A stretch of DNA of 64,000 nucleotides from Treponema sp. (GCA_016292805.1 JAEDFM010000006.1:11097-75096); one strand, 5' to 3'; numbered from the stretch's first letter, positions 35,611-44,341 are shown. The notes: a model not told the origin generated them from the letters alone. Made by a program: numbers and translations.

Positions 35611-37296
35611 ATGAAAGTAAACGGAAAGTACAAAGCTTTTGAAGATGTGCCAGCATTCAACAGAACATGGCCAACAAAACACATCACTCACGCTCCAATC
35701 TGGTGTTCAGTAGACTTGCGCGACGGAAACCAGGCACTTATTAATCCAATGGGCGTAGAACAGAAACTTGAGTTCTTTGACCTTCTTGTAAAATTAGGTT
35801 TTAAACAGATTGAAATTGGTTTCCCATCTGCATCTGATACAGAATTTGCATTTACACGCCGTTTGATTGAAGAAAATCATGTTCCTGAAGATGTTTCTTT
35901 ACAGGTACTCTGTCAGGCTCGCGAGCACTTGATTAAACGCACGTTTGAATCTTTGAAGGGATGTAAGAAGGCAATTTTCCATCTTTATAATTCAACATCT
36001 CCTGCTCAGAGAAAATACACTTTTGGTAAATCAAAAGAAGAAATTAAACAGATTGCTATTGATGGTATTCGTTGTGTTAAATCTTGCTTAAGCATGAGCG
36101 AAGGAACAGAAATCCAGCTGGAATATTCTCCAGAATCTTTCTCTACAACAGAAATTGATTACGCAATTGAAGTTTGTGAAGCTGTTGTAAAAGAATGGGG
36201 AGATGCTGCTGATGAAAATCACAAAGTAATTTTGAACCTTCCTTCAACTGTAGAATGTGCAATGCCAAATCAGTTTGCAGACCAGATTGAATATTTCTGC
36301 CAGAATTTCCCAAACCGCGAAAATATCATCATTTCTTTGCATAACCACAATGACCGCGGTGAAGGTGTTGCTCAGTGTGAACTTGGCTTATTGGCTGGTG
36401 CAGACCGTGTAGAAGGCTGTTTGTTTGGAAACGGTGAACGTACTGGTAACCTGGATATTGTAAATGTTGGTTTGAACATGTTTACTCAGGGTATTGATCC
36501 AGAATTAGACTTTACAGATATTCCTGCAATTGCAGAAGCTTACCAGAAGTACACAGGTATGACAATTTATGAACGAATGCCTTATGTTGGTGAATTAGTA
36601 TTCACTGCTTTCTCTGGTTCGCATCAGGATGCAATTCGTAAAGGTATGGCAGCCCGCGTAAAGATGGATGAAAATGCTTTGTGGGATGTTCCATACTTAA
36701 CAATCGATCCACATGATATTGGCCGTCAGTACGAAGGTATTATCCGCATCAACAGCCAGTCAGGAAAAGGTGGAGCTGCATTTATTCTTGAAAAATACTT
36801 TGGTGTTATTGTTCCAAAAGCAATGCATCCATTCTTAGGCGCAGTTATTAAAAACTGTTCAGACAAATTACAGCGCGAAATTTCTAACCAGGAGGTTTAC
36901 GATGCATTTGAAGCAGCCTGGCTTAAGACAACTTCTCCATTAACTGTAAAGGATATTACAGAACGCCATATTGAAGGTGCCCGCGGTGGAGATGATGAAG
37001 AACAGGTAGCTTGTATGGCAACTGTTACTTGGGAAGGAAAAGATTATGCAATCACAGGAAACGGAAACGGTCCTTTGGATGCTTTTGTTTCTGCCCTTAA
37101 ACAGACACCAGCTCCATTGTTCAACATTGTATCTTTCCATGAACATTCAATTGGAGAAGGTGCAAATACAAAAGCTATGGCTTATGTTCACATTACAAAA
37201 GAAAATGGAGATGATGCATGGGGTGTTGGTTTAAGTTCAAACGTTGGTCGTGCTGGTGTTGCTGCTGTAGTTTCTGCATTGAACTATAATGCTTAA
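35611..37296 (+). CDS. leuA: 2-isopropylmalate synthase
   Basis: 561 residues, the longer LeuA type. It condenses 2-ketoisovalerate with acetyl-CoA, the first step of leucine synthesis. Catalytic motifs: WCSVDLRDGNQALI (metal Asp and catalytic Arg, about 32-45) and HNHNDRGEGVAQCELG (metal His pair, about 245-260), followed by GNGERTGNLDIV. The C-terminal 120 residues form the regulatory LeuA dimer domain that binds leucine. Control by both leader attenuation and feedback is therefore likely. A terminator follows the stop codon. Confidence 0.95.
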   Translation: MKVNGKYKAFEDVPAFNRTWPTKHITHAPIWCSVDLRDGNQALINPMGVEQKLEFFDLLVKLGFKQIEIGFPSASDTEFAFTRRLIEENHVPEDVSLQVLCQAREHLIKRTFESLKGCKKAIFHLYNSTSPAQRKYTFGKSKEEIKQIAIDGIRCVKSCLSMSEGTEIQLEYSPESFSTTEIDYAIEVCEAVVKEWGDAADENHKVILNLPSTVECAMPNQFADQIEYFCQNFPNRENIIISLHNHNDRGEGVAQCELGLLAGADRVEGCLFGNGERTGNLDIVNVGLNMFTQGIDPELDFTDIPAIAEAYQKYTGMTIYERMPYVGELVFTAFSGSHQDAIRKGMAARVKMDENALWDVPYLTIDPHDIGRQYEGIIRINSQSGKGGAAFILEKYFGVIVPKAMHPFLGAVIKNCSDKLQREISNQEVYDAFEAAWLKTTSPLTVKDITERHIEGARGGDDEEQVACMATVTWEGKDYAITGNGNGPLDAFVSALKQTPAPLFNIVSFHEHSIGEGANTKAMAYVHITKENGDDAWGVGLSSNVGRAGVAAVVSALNYNA

Positions 37297-37332
37297 GATT
37301 TATATATAAATAGCAGATATAAATCTTAAAGA

Positions 37333-37367
37333 AAAGCTGTGGCTAATTTTTAGTCACAGCTTTTTTT
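37333..37367 (+). terminator. Intrinsic terminator after leuA
   Basis: AAAGCTGTG-GCT pairs with AGT-CACAGCTTT across AATTTT, followed by TTTTTTT. It closes the leuA unit. Confidence 0.85.
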
Positions 37368-37380
37368 ATGAATCTTGTAT

Positions 37381-37647
37381 TTACCATTTACCCATGGCGC
37401 AATGGGCAGTGGAATGCTTTGCTCTGAATTGAACAAAACATCCGCAGTGACCACAGGTCATTCCCTGTTGAAGATCTTTACAGCTGTTGCAGATGGAAAG
37501 GCGAAGTCTGTAATGCTCTTCATCAATCCCATCTGCATAGTGCTCGCCTTCCGCCATTTCCTCCAGAAGTTCAGGAGTCATTTCCATTGCAGCCAGCTGC
37601 TTTTTTGTTTCGCAGACAGGGCAAGGTTCTTTTTGAGAAGTTGTCAT
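37381..37647 (-). CDS. Small Cys-rich protein, DUF6171-like
   Basis: 88 residues with Cys pairs in CPVCETKK (about 9-12), ICNSCKDL (about 52-55) and MTCGHCGCFV (about 64-69), plus a final Cys/His set (HSTAHC). These likely bind zinc. The layout resembles the DUF6171 group of small zinc-ribbon proteins of unknown role. Its ATG shares one base with the stop codon of the GH51 gene upstream, so it is translationally coupled to it. Confidence 0.7.
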   Translation of the reverse strand: MTTSQKEPCPVCETKKQLAAMEMTPELLEEMAEGEHYADGIDEEHYRLRLSICNSCKDLQQGMTCGHCGCFVQFRAKHSTAHCAMGKW

Positions 37648-39134
37648 TAAAGCTCCATTGTGATTTGAGCAACAGACATAGCTGGTAATTCAACTTCCAT
37701 TTCTTCAGTTCCACAAATCTTTACAGATAAATCTTTTTCAACAACCTGGTCAGGTGAATCAAAAGTGTTTGCTGTATTCATTTTTTCGCCAGTTAAATAT
37801 TTACCCTGTGCATTTTTAATTTTTCCATTTAAGCCTGTAAGCTGTATTTTTACAGATCGTTTAGATTCCAGGTCTGCATTAGTAAGGGTAAAGGTATAGA
37901 CATTTCCCTTATGGCTTACTGAGCAGGAAACTGCATGGATTTTTGGAGAGTCTTCAAAGCCAATCTGTTCTGTAACAACCTTTGATTCAAGGAGAGTTCC
38001 ATTTTGATGAGCTTTGTACATATGGAAAACATACCAGGTTGGAGTTTTAATCAGCTTTGTTCCTTCTGTTAAAACTGGAGATTGAAGAACATTTACAGCC
38101 TGGGCAATATTTGCAATACGAACACGATCAGAATGATTATTAAAAATGTTCAGAGATAATCCTGCAACCAGAGCATCACGAACACAGTTTTGCTGATAAA
38201 GGAAACCAGGATTTGTTCCTTCTTCAACTTCATGCCATGTACCCCACTCATCAACAACAAGCGCAACTCGTTTTTCAGGATCATATTTATCCATGATTTC
38301 GCTATGTTTTTGAATGATTGTTTCGATGGAGTTGCAGATCGAAAGCATGCCAAACCAGTCTTTTTTCTCAAATTCCAAAGCATGCTGTTTATGTTCAAAA
38401 CTTGGATGAACAGTATAGAAATGCATGCTAAGTCCATCCATGTAATTTCCTGCATTTTTCATAAGGACTTCTGTCCAATTATAATCACCACCACTAGGGC
38501 CACAGGCAATTTTAAAGATTTTGTCTGGTCCGTATTGGCGAACATATGTCTGGTAATGGCGGTATAAATCAGCATAATATTCAGGACGCATGTTTCCACC
38601 GCAGCCCCAGCTTTCGTTACCTACGCCAAATAGAGGAAGCTTCCATGGATCTTTATGACCATTAGCTTCACGGAGCTTTGACATAGGAGATTCTCCACCA
38701 AAAGTGATGTATTCAATCCATTCAGACATTTCCTGAACCGTGCCAGAACCAACATTGCCACTGATATAAGGCTTGCAGTCCAAAAGTTCACAAAGACCAA
38801 GAAATTCATGAGTACCAAAACTGTTATCTTCCAGAACACCGCCCCAGTGTGTATTTATCATTCGTTTGCGATTTTCGTAAGGTCCAATACCATCCTTCCA
38901 ATGGTATTCATCCGCAAAACATCCACCTGGCCAGCGCAGGTTAGGAATACCAATCTCCTTAAAAGCTTCTATAACATCTTTTCTATAACCATTAATATTT
39001 GGAATTTCAGAATCTTTACCAACCCAAAAACCACCGTAAATACATCGTCCAAGATGTTCACTAAAATGCCCATAAATGTCCCGGCTGATTTGGTTTTTAT
39101 CCTGTCCTGCATTCACAAAAACAACATCACTCAT
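37647..39134 (-). CDS. GH51 alpha-L-arabinofuranosidase, no signal peptide
   Basis: 495 residues. It removes terminal arabinofuranose from arabinan, arabinoxylan or their oligosaccharides. The (beta/alpha)8 domain shows NLRWPGGCFADEYHWKDGIGP, the acid/base Glu in GVGNESWGCGG (about residue 175) and the nucleophile Glu in LVVDEWGTWHEV (about 292), followed by the beta-sandwich C-terminal domain. No signal peptide is present, so arabino-oligosaccharides must be imported. AGGAGG lies 6 bases before the ATG. Its promoter carries a perfect palindrome, suggesting a dedicated repressor. Confidence 0.92.
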   Translation of the reverse strand: MSDVVFVNAGQDKNQISRDIYGHFSEHLGRCIYGGFWVGKDSEIPNINGYRKDVIEAFKEIGIPNLRWPGGCFADEYHWKDGIGPYENRKRMINTHWGGVLEDNSFGTHEFLGLCELLDCKPYISGNVGSGTVQEMSEWIEYITFGGESPMSKLREANGHKDPWKLPLFGVGNESWGCGGNMRPEYYADLYRHYQTYVRQYGPDKIFKIACGPSGGDYNWTEVLMKNAGNYMDGLSMHFYTVHPSFEHKQHALEFEKKDWFGMLSICNSIETIIQKHSEIMDKYDPEKRVALVVDEWGTWHEVEEGTNPGFLYQQNCVRDALVAGLSLNIFNNHSDRVRIANIAQAVNVLQSPVLTEGTKLIKTPTWYVFHMYKAHQNGTLLESKVVTEQIGFEDSPKIHAVSCSVSHKGNVYTFTLTNADLESKRSVKIQLTGLNGKIKNAQGKYLTGEKMNTANTFDSPDQVVEKDLSVKICGTEEMEVELPAMSVAQITMEL

Positions 39135-39161
39135 ATGATCCTCCTGAAAACAAGGTTTTGA

Positions 39162-39182
39162 CCCATTGTATTATACAATGGG
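39162..39182. promoter_or_regulatory. Operator-like palindrome over the GH51 -10 box
   Basis: A perfect 9-bp inverted repeat CCCATTGTA-N3-TACAATGGG. On the minus strand it contains TATAAT (39170-39175), so a protein bound here would cover the -10 and start site of the GH51 gene, whose ATG is 28 bp away. Confidence 0.6.
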
Positions 39183-39198
39183 ATGGGGAATTTGGTAA
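39170..39198 (-). promoter_or_regulatory. GH51 gene promoter
   Basis: On the minus strand, TTACCA (39198-39193), 17 bp, perfect TATAAT (39175-39170). The expected start is near 39163. Confidence 0.5.
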
Positions 39199-39206
39199 GG
39201 AAAAGT

Positions 39207-39352
39207 GGAGCCAGGGGGACGGTTCTCTTGGGGGTTAGGTGAATGAGAGCCCCAGGGGGACGGATCTCTTGGTTTTATGTTGGAACTGGAACCAGGAGAA
39301 CCGTCCCCCTGGTTCTGGCCATAACATAGAGAACCGTCCCCCTGGCTCCACC
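39207..39352. repeat. REP cluster A: two forward and two reverse copies
   Basis: Forward cores CCAGGGGGACGGTTCTC at 39211-39227 and (T to A variant) 39252-39268; reverse cores GAGAACCGTCCCCCTGG at 39296-39312 and 39329-39345. The forward-forward-reverse-reverse order makes a long palindrome, like a bacterial interspersed mosaic element. It lies between the divergent GH51 and YgiQ-type genes. Confidence 0.9.
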
Positions 39353-39416
39353 TAGCTCCAGTTCACAAGGTTTGTCCTAAAATTTTGTTCCAGACGATGA
39401 ATAATCATTGTTTTTA

Positions 39417-41279
39417 ATGTATTCTGATTATATGGCAAAGAATTATGTTCCAGTTTGTAAAGTTGATCTTATTGAACGTGGTATAGAAGAGGTAGATTTT
39501 GTTTTTGTTAGTGGAGATGGATATGTTGATCATCCATCCTTTGCTGCTGCTCTTTTGTGTCGCTTACTGGAAGCTAATGGTTATACCGTTGGTCTTTTGG
39601 CACAGCCTGATTGGAAAAATGTTGAAGCCTTTAAGGAATTTGGACGGCCAAAGCTTGGTTTTTTAGTTAGCGGTGGTGCCATGGATTCTATGGTTTCAAA
39701 TTACACTGCAAATAACAAGCCTCGTTCTGAAGATGCCTATGCACATGGTGGTGTCGCAGGGCATAGACCAGACCGTGCTATTATGACCTATTGTTCTGCT
39801 ATACGACAGGCTTATAAAGGTGTTGCCATTTGTATTGGTGGAATTGAAGCCAGCCTGCGCCGTACAAGCCATTATGATTACTGGTCAAATACAATCCGTC
39901 GTTCACTTTTACTGGATTCCAAAGCAGATTTGCTGATGTATGGAATGGGAGAGCATTCTTTACTGGAAATTGCTGGGTTACTTAAGGCTGGCGTGCCTGT
40001 TCGTGAAATTCGCGGAGTACACGGTACTGTATGGTACACAAGTAAAGAAGATGAACTTCCAGAAAATGCAATCCGTCTTCCTTCCTATGCAGAAGTTTCT
40101 AAGAATACTCCAGAAAGTAAATATCTGTTTGCCAAAAGTTATTTACTGCAGGAACAGAATACAGATGCAATAAACGCTAAGCCTTTGGTAGAACCAGTAG
40201 ATGCCAGATTCATTGTACAGGAGCCTCCTGCAATGCCTCTTACAACAGAAGAGTTAGATGCTGTTTATGCTTTACCTTTTACAAGAAGGTGGCATCCTAT
40301 GTATGATAAACCTGCTGAAAATGGAAAAACTGGTATACCTGCTTTAAGTGAAGTTCAATTTTCTTTGCAATCTGTTCGAGGCTGCTTTGGAGCCTGTAGT
40401 TTTTGTGCAATAAGTTTTCATCAGGGACGCCGTATTCAATCTCGTAGTCAGGAAAGCTTGATTGCAGAAGCAAAGCAGATGATAAAGGATCCGCAGTTTA
40501 AAGGCTATATTCATGATGTTGGAGGACCAACTGCTAACTTTAGAAAAGATGCCTGTTCAATGCAGAAGGAAAGGGGAGCCTGTCCGAATAAGGATTGTTT
40601 GGGTGTTCATCCATGTAAAAATATTGAGGTTGATCATTCTGAATATGTAGAATTGTTGAGAAAACTTCGAGCCTTACCGGGTGTAAAAAAAGTTTTCATT
40701 CGATCAGGAATTCGTTTTGATTATTTGATGATGGATAAAGACAAAACTTTCTTCCATGATTTAGTTAAACATCATATTTCAGGACAGCTTAAAGTTGCTC
40801 CTGAACATGCAGATAACAAGGTTTTAAGGTTGATGCGAAAATCTAATCATCAGCTGTATGAACAGTTTGCTGAAGAATATGCAAAAATAAATAAGCAGGA
40901 AGGAAAAAATCAGTTTTTGGTACCTTATTATATCTGTTCGCATCCTGGAGCTGGACTTAAGGAAGCTATAGAAGTTGCTTTGTATTTGAAAAAAACAGGT
41001 TTTGTTCCTGATCAGGTTCAGGATTTTTATCCGACACCAGGGGGACTTTCAACCTGTATGTATTGGACTGGATTAAATCCTCGTAAGCAGAATCCTGATG
41101 GAAGCTTTGAAGAAGTTTATGTTGCCCGTGGTGCCCATGAACGACGCTTACAGAGAGCTTTGCTGCAGTTCAATCGTTGGGAAAATCAGGCACTGGTAAA
41201 AGAAGCTTTAACTTTGGCCGGCAGAAAAGATTTAATAAATGTACTGAAGCCTTCTGCGCCATCAAAGAAAAAGAAATAA
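39417..41279 (+). CDS. YgiQ family (UPF0313) radical SAM protein
   Basis: 620 residues. An N-terminal B12-binding-like region (about 15-200, FVFVSGDGYVDHPSFAAALLCRLLEANGYTV) precedes the radical SAM domain with the iron-sulfur motif RGCFGACSFCAISFHQGR (CxxxCxxC, about 325-335). A Cys-rich insert (CSMQKERGACPNKDCLGVHPC) follows, as is usual in this family, then APEHADNKVLRLMRK and the C-terminal DUF3362 type tail with FYPTPGGLSTCMYWTG. The reaction is not known. The start is uncertain: ATG 39417 and 39432 are in frame, and neither has a clear ribosome binding site. Confidence 0.9.
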   Translation: MYSDYMAKNYVPVCKVDLIERGIEEVDFVFVSGDGYVDHPSFAAALLCRLLEANGYTVGLLAQPDWKNVEAFKEFGRPKLGFLVSGGAMDSMVSNYTANNKPRSEDAYAHGGVAGHRPDRAIMTYCSAIRQAYKGVAICIGGIEASLRRTSHYDYWSNTIRRSLLLDSKADLLMYGMGEHSLLEIAGLLKAGVPVREIRGVHGTVWYTSKEDELPENAIRLPSYAEVSKNTPESKYLFAKSYLLQEQNTDAINAKPLVEPVDARFIVQEPPAMPLTTEELDAVYALPFTRRWHPMYDKPAENGKTGIPALSEVQFSLQSVRGCFGACSFCAISFHQGRRIQSRSQESLIAEAKQMIKDPQFKGYIHDVGGPTANFRKDACSMQKERGACPNKDCLGVHPCKNIEVDHSEYVELLRKLRALPGVKKVFIRSGIRFDYLMMDKDKTFFHDLVKHHISGQLKVAPEHADNKVLRLMRKSNHQLYEQFAEEYAKINKQEGKNQFLVPYYICSHPGAGLKEAIEVALYLKKTGFVPDQVQDFYPTPGGLSTCMYWTGLNPRKQNPDGSFEEVYVARGAHERRLQRALLQFNRWENQALVKEALTLAGRKDLINVLKPSAPSKKKK

Positions 41280-41282
41280 GAA

Positions 41283-41380
41283 CCAGGGGGACGGTTCTCT
41301 AGGTTTTTAAGGTTTTATAAACCAGGGGGACGGTTCTCCCGGGCACTGTAGAGCCAAGTGGAGCCAAGGGGACGGATCTC
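41283..41380. repeat. REP cluster B: three forward copies
   Basis: Forward cores at 41283-41299, 41322-41338 and 41364-41380 (the last as CCAAGGGGACGGATCTC), starting 4 bp after the YgiQ stop codon. There is no reverse partner here. They lie between the convergent YgiQ and murD genes. Confidence 0.88.
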
Positions 41381-41401
41381 CCAGTTGGTCATACTGTATT
41401 A

Positions 41402-41530
41402 GCGATGTGGAAGGCGCCGAAGGCGGCCACTGGACTGAGGAAGTGAGCGGAGCGAGCTGACGAGGGAAGCGGCTGGAGCGTTAGCGGAACCTGGAACGCA
41501 GCGACGGCAACCAGAATGGTTGCCGGAATA
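41402..41530. repeat. GC-rich structured island 3' of murD
   Basis: GC-rich sequence unlike the surroundings, with a hairpin GGCAACC-N5-GGTTGCC at 41507-41525 and runs such as AAGTGAGCGGAGCGAGC. Parts (CCTGGAA, GCGACGG, GGTTGCCGGAA, GGAAGGCGC) resemble the complement of the island at 43005-43103 on the other side of murD. Confidence 0.5.
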
Positions 41531-41538
41531 CCCTGATG

Positions 41539-42981
41539 TTACTTAAAAAGTTCCTTTGTATTGTTCATAAACTGGTTTCCGCGGTCGAATTCGTTGTTGA
41601 ACATGCCGAAAGATGTGGCACCAGGTGAAAAAACAACGATTTCCTCGGAACCTTTGGAATTTAACAGGTCAGATTTCAGTGAAACAAGGAGATCTGCAAG
41701 GCTGTTGAAAGGACCATTGTATTTAATACCAGCATCGTTTAGGGCTGGCAGAATTTTATCGGTAGCGGACCCTGCAAGAAAGTAAATGGCGTTTACAGGG
41801 GTGAACTTATTGTCCTTATTAATGACTGTTTCTGTAAATTTATGCAGTTCCAGACCTTTATCTGTACCGCCTGTGATAAGAGTGATTGGTTTTTCAAATG
41901 CCTGGGTTGCGGCTGCGGCTGCTTCTGGAACTGTGGCACAGGTATCATTGTAGAATTTGAAAGTTGTACCGGCTGCGTTTTTCCAGCTGTGAAAATACTG
42001 GAGGCGATGGTCGATTCCTGGCCAGCTTTGAAGAATTTTTACGATGCGATCCTTAGGAATATTCATTAATTGCATGACAAGGGCGGCGTTCTGAGCATTT
42101 GTATGCATATGTTTGCCTGGAACCAGGAGTTTTCCCAGATTATAGCGAGGTTCATCGGCGTTGTAACGGAGAACCGTCCCCTTGGATTCACTCGCAAACA
42201 AATCTCCCCAAGTTCCACCGCAAGCTGGACCTGTTCCAGGTTCATCTGGACCTGCATCAAAGATAGAATAATCACCGCTGTCCTGATCTGCGTAAATCAA
42301 GCGTTTATCGGCTACATAATCTTCCATATTTCCATACCAGTTCTGGTGGTCTGGAACGATTTTTGTGATGATTGCGATATGTGGCTTAAGAACTTTACGG
42401 CCTCTAAGGTCTGCCAGCTGCCAGCTTGAAAATTCTATTACTACTGGTGTATCAAGACTTACTTCATCAAAAAATGTAAGTGGACTTACGGTAATATTTC
42501 CGCCAAGGAAAGTTTTGTAACCGGCTTCTTTAAGTCCGTAATAGATGGCACTTACTGTTGATGATTTTCCTTTGCTTCCAGTTACTGCAATAATAGGACA
42601 GTCTGTAAATCTAAGGAAAATACTAAGGTCAGTTTCAATTGCTTTTGCTGCTGCCAGATATTTATTTCCTTCATATTTTACGCCAGGATTCTTAATTACA
42701 CAGTCAGCGTTTTCAAAATCCTCAATTCTGTGTTCTCCAAGGCGGTAGGTAAGGCGGGATGTATCCAGTTCCGGGTCATTGTTGATGCGGTCAACGGTTG
42801 CCTGAAGCTGTTCCTGGGTTTTCATATCAGTTACAAGAACATAGGCACCTTTTTTTAGAAAAAATCTAACGGCTGCTTCGCCACCACCATTAAGACCAAG
42901 CCCCATAATGGTTACCCGTTTGTTGCGGATAGCATCGATTGAACTGAAAGCGCATGTACTTGAGTAAGAATGAAATTCCAT
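41539..42981 (-). CDS. murD: UDP-N-acetylmuramoylalanine-D-glutamate ligase
   Basis: 480 residues (about 440 is usual). It adds D-Glu to UDP-MurNAc-L-Ala in cytoplasmic peptidoglycan synthesis. It shows VTIMGLGLNGGGEAAVRFF (N-terminal Rossmann motif), the ATP-binding VTGSKGKSSTVSAIYYGL (about 133-150), WQLADLRG and the C-terminal ligase domain with ITGGTDKGLE. A REP core lies in frame within it (42169-42185), coding SKGTVL in the middle domain, part of a segment (PGTGPACGGTWGDLFASES) that seems extra for the family. GC-rich repeats lie on both sides of the gene. Confidence 0.9.
   Translation of the reverse strand: MEFHSYSSTCAFSSIDAIRNKRVTIMGLGLNGGGEAAVRFFLKKGAYVLVTDMKTQEQLQATVDRINNDPELDTSRLTYRLGEHRIEDFENADCVIKNPGVKYEGNKYLAAAKAIETDLSIFLRFTDCPIIAVTGSKGKSSTVSAIYYGLKEAGYKTFLGGNITVSPLTFFDEVSLDTPVVIEFSSWQLADLRGRKVLKPHIAIITKIVPDHQNWYGNMEDYVADKRLIYADQDSGDYSIFDAGPDEPGTGPACGGTWGDLFASESKGTVLRYNADEPRYNLGKLLVPGKHMHTNAQNAALVMQLMNIPKDRIVKILQSWPGIDHRLQYFHSWKNAAGTTFKFYNDTCATVPEAAAAATQAFEKPITLITGGTDKGLELHKFTETVINKDNKFTPVNAIYFLAGSATDKILPALNDAGIKYNGPFNSLADLLVSLKSDLLNSKGSEEIVVFSPGATSFGMFNNEFDRGNQFMNNTKELFK
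42169..42185. repeat. REP core inside murD
   Basis: GAGAACCGTCCCCTTGG (one base from the reverse core) within the murD coding sequence. On the coding strand it reads in frame as residues S-K-G-T-V-L. Confidence 0.9.
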
Positions 42982-43004
42982 TTTTGTTTCCTTAATATAA
43001 TCTG

Positions 43005-43103
43005 GGAGTTCCGGTTGCTTCGCAACCGTCGGCGCTTCCAGGCTCCACTACGTTCGGTTGGTCCACAAGTGGCCCAACGCGCTGCGCGCCCTTCCAGTGC
43101 CTA
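43005..43103. repeat. GC-rich structured island 5' of murD
   Basis: Contains the hairpin CGGTTGC-TTC-GCAACCG (43012-43028) and CCACAAGTGG, with high GC against AT-rich neighbours. It resembles the complement of the island at 41402-41530. It fills the stretch between the murD start and the tRNA terminator. Confidence 0.5.
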
Positions 43104-43116
43104 ACTCATTTATTGC

Positions 43117-43149
43117 AAAAAAAAAGCCTCCATGCTAAGCAAGGAGGCT
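43117..43149 (-). terminator. tRNA-Leu terminator
   Basis: On the minus strand GAGCCTCCTT pairs with the AGGCT/GGAGGC arm across GCTTAGCAT, followed by nine T. It directly follows the tRNA gene. Confidence 0.85.
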
Positions 43150-43151
43150 CA

Positions 43152-43237
43152 TGCCGGGAACCAGAATCGAACTGGCACGTCGATCGCTCGACACAGGATT
43201 TTAAGTCCTGGGCGTCTACCAATTCCGCCATCCCGGC
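43152..43237 (-). tRNA. tRNA-Leu, anticodon TAA
   Basis: On the minus strand: acceptor GCCGGGA paired with TCCCGGC, D arm GGCGGAATTGGTAGACGC, anticodon stem CAGGA/TCCTG with loop CTTAAAA (anticodon TAA at 43203-43201), a long variable arm (TGTCGAGCGATCGACG) as in class II tRNAs, and T arm with GTTCGAT. The discriminator is A at 43152 and CCA is not encoded. It reads UUA codons. Confidence 0.96.
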
Positions 43238-43247
43238 AAGTGAGATA

Positions 43248-43276
43248 ATAATATACAAAATAGCAGAACTTTTCAA
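43248..43276 (-). promoter_or_regulatory. tRNA-Leu promoter
   Basis: On the minus strand TTGAAA (43276-43271), 17 bp, TATTAT (43253-43248). The predicted start is a few bases before the mature tRNA 5' end at 43237. Confidence 0.55.
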
Positions 43277-43355
43277 GTGCTTATGATATACTCTTAAAAA
43301 ATCAAAGAAAAATTCTAGTTTTTTAATTTTTTTTCTATTTGTTTTTCGAGGGTAT

Positions 43356-44312
43356 ATGTATTTATTGGTAGTTAAACAGCTTTGTACTATGTTCATTATT
43401 GGCATTTGTGGATTTATTTTTGCAAAGTCTTTTAAGGTAACTGATGAACAGCAGAAGTTTCTGAGTAAATTACTTTTATATTTTATTAATCCATGTCTTG
43501 TAATCAATTCTTTTAATAAGGAATTTCAGGCGGATATATTACTTCAGCTTGGTTTTGTGATTCTTTCAAGTGCAATTGTGTTTATAGTAACAATGGTTGT
43601 GGCAAAGCTTTTTACTCTAAACAAAAAAGGGGATGATCCGATTGTTGTAAAAGAAAATGCTTACAATACTGTAGACCGCCTTGCCATTATTTTTACTAAC
43701 TGTGGATTTATGGGAATTCCGTTAATTCGTGGTGTTTTTGGCGATGAAGGGGTTTTCTTTTTAATGGGATACCTGGTTGTTTTTAATGTCTTTTTATGGA
43801 CTTATGGACTTTTTACAATCAGCGGAACTATGAGTTTTAAAAAGATCATAACAAATCCAAACATTATTGCTATTATGGCGGGTATTGGTCTTTTCTGTAT
43901 GCCTTTTACTTTACCTGAAATTATTGCTCGTCCAATTACAATGATTTCAGATTTGAATACTGCTACGGCAATGATTCTTATTGGGGTTTTGTTTGCAGAT
44001 TTTAAGTTTGAAAAAGAATACGGATTACGATTAGTAAAAGTTACATTTTTAAGACTGGTTGTAACCTCTTTGGTTACACTGGCGGTAATATGGGGCATTT
44101 ATGCAGTTACACATAGATATTTTGATTCCCGAATGATGCTGTTTGTAGTATTCATCTGTTCTATGTGTCCTTCTGCAACCTCTATCCCAAGTCTTTCCTG
44201 CGTATTTGATAAGGATGCCCGTTACGCAAGTCTTGTAGTTTCTACAACTAGTCTTGTATGTATGTTTACGATTCCTTCCTTTGTAGCCCTTGCGGAACAA
44301 ATAATCAATTGA
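43356..44312 (+). CDS. Auxin efflux carrier (AEC) family permease
   Basis: 318 residues with about ten membrane helices. The N-terminal half has the typical LLLYFINPCLVINSF and the middle NCGFMGIPLIRGVFG motif, with the C-terminal SMCPSATSIPSLSCVFDKDARYASLVVSTTSLVCM repeat. Bacterial members move organic acids such as malate. GAGGG lies 7 bases before the ATG. It is on the strand opposite to tRNA-Leu and 29 bp upstream of the phosphofructokinase gene. Confidence 0.87.
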   Translation: MYLLVVKQLCTMFIIGICGFIFAKSFKVTDEQQKFLSKLLLYFINPCLVINSFNKEFQADILLQLGFVILSSAIVFIVTMVVAKLFTLNKKGDDPIVVKENAYNTVDRLAIIFTNCGFMGIPLIRGVFGDEGVFFLMGYLVVFNVFLWTYGLFTISGTMSFKKIITNPNIIAIMAGIGLFCMPFTLPEIIARPITMISDLNTATAMILIGVLFADFKFEKEYGLRLVKVTFLRLVVTSLVTLAVIWGIYAVTHRYFDSRMMLFVVFICSMCPSATSIPSLSCVFDKDARYASLVVSTTSLVCMFTIPSFVALAEQIIN

Positions 44313-44341
44313 TAAAATAGAGAACATTATAGGAGTATTCG

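Noticed and set aside
39207..39352. Possible CRISPR array
   Set aside because: The repeat units are in both orientations, spacing is irregular, and copies are spread over 16 kb and inside genes; no cas genes are present.
43005..43103. Small RNA gene in the GC-rich island before murD
   Set aside because: Hairpins are present but there is no promoter or terminator of its own; the resemblance to the island after murD favours a repeat.
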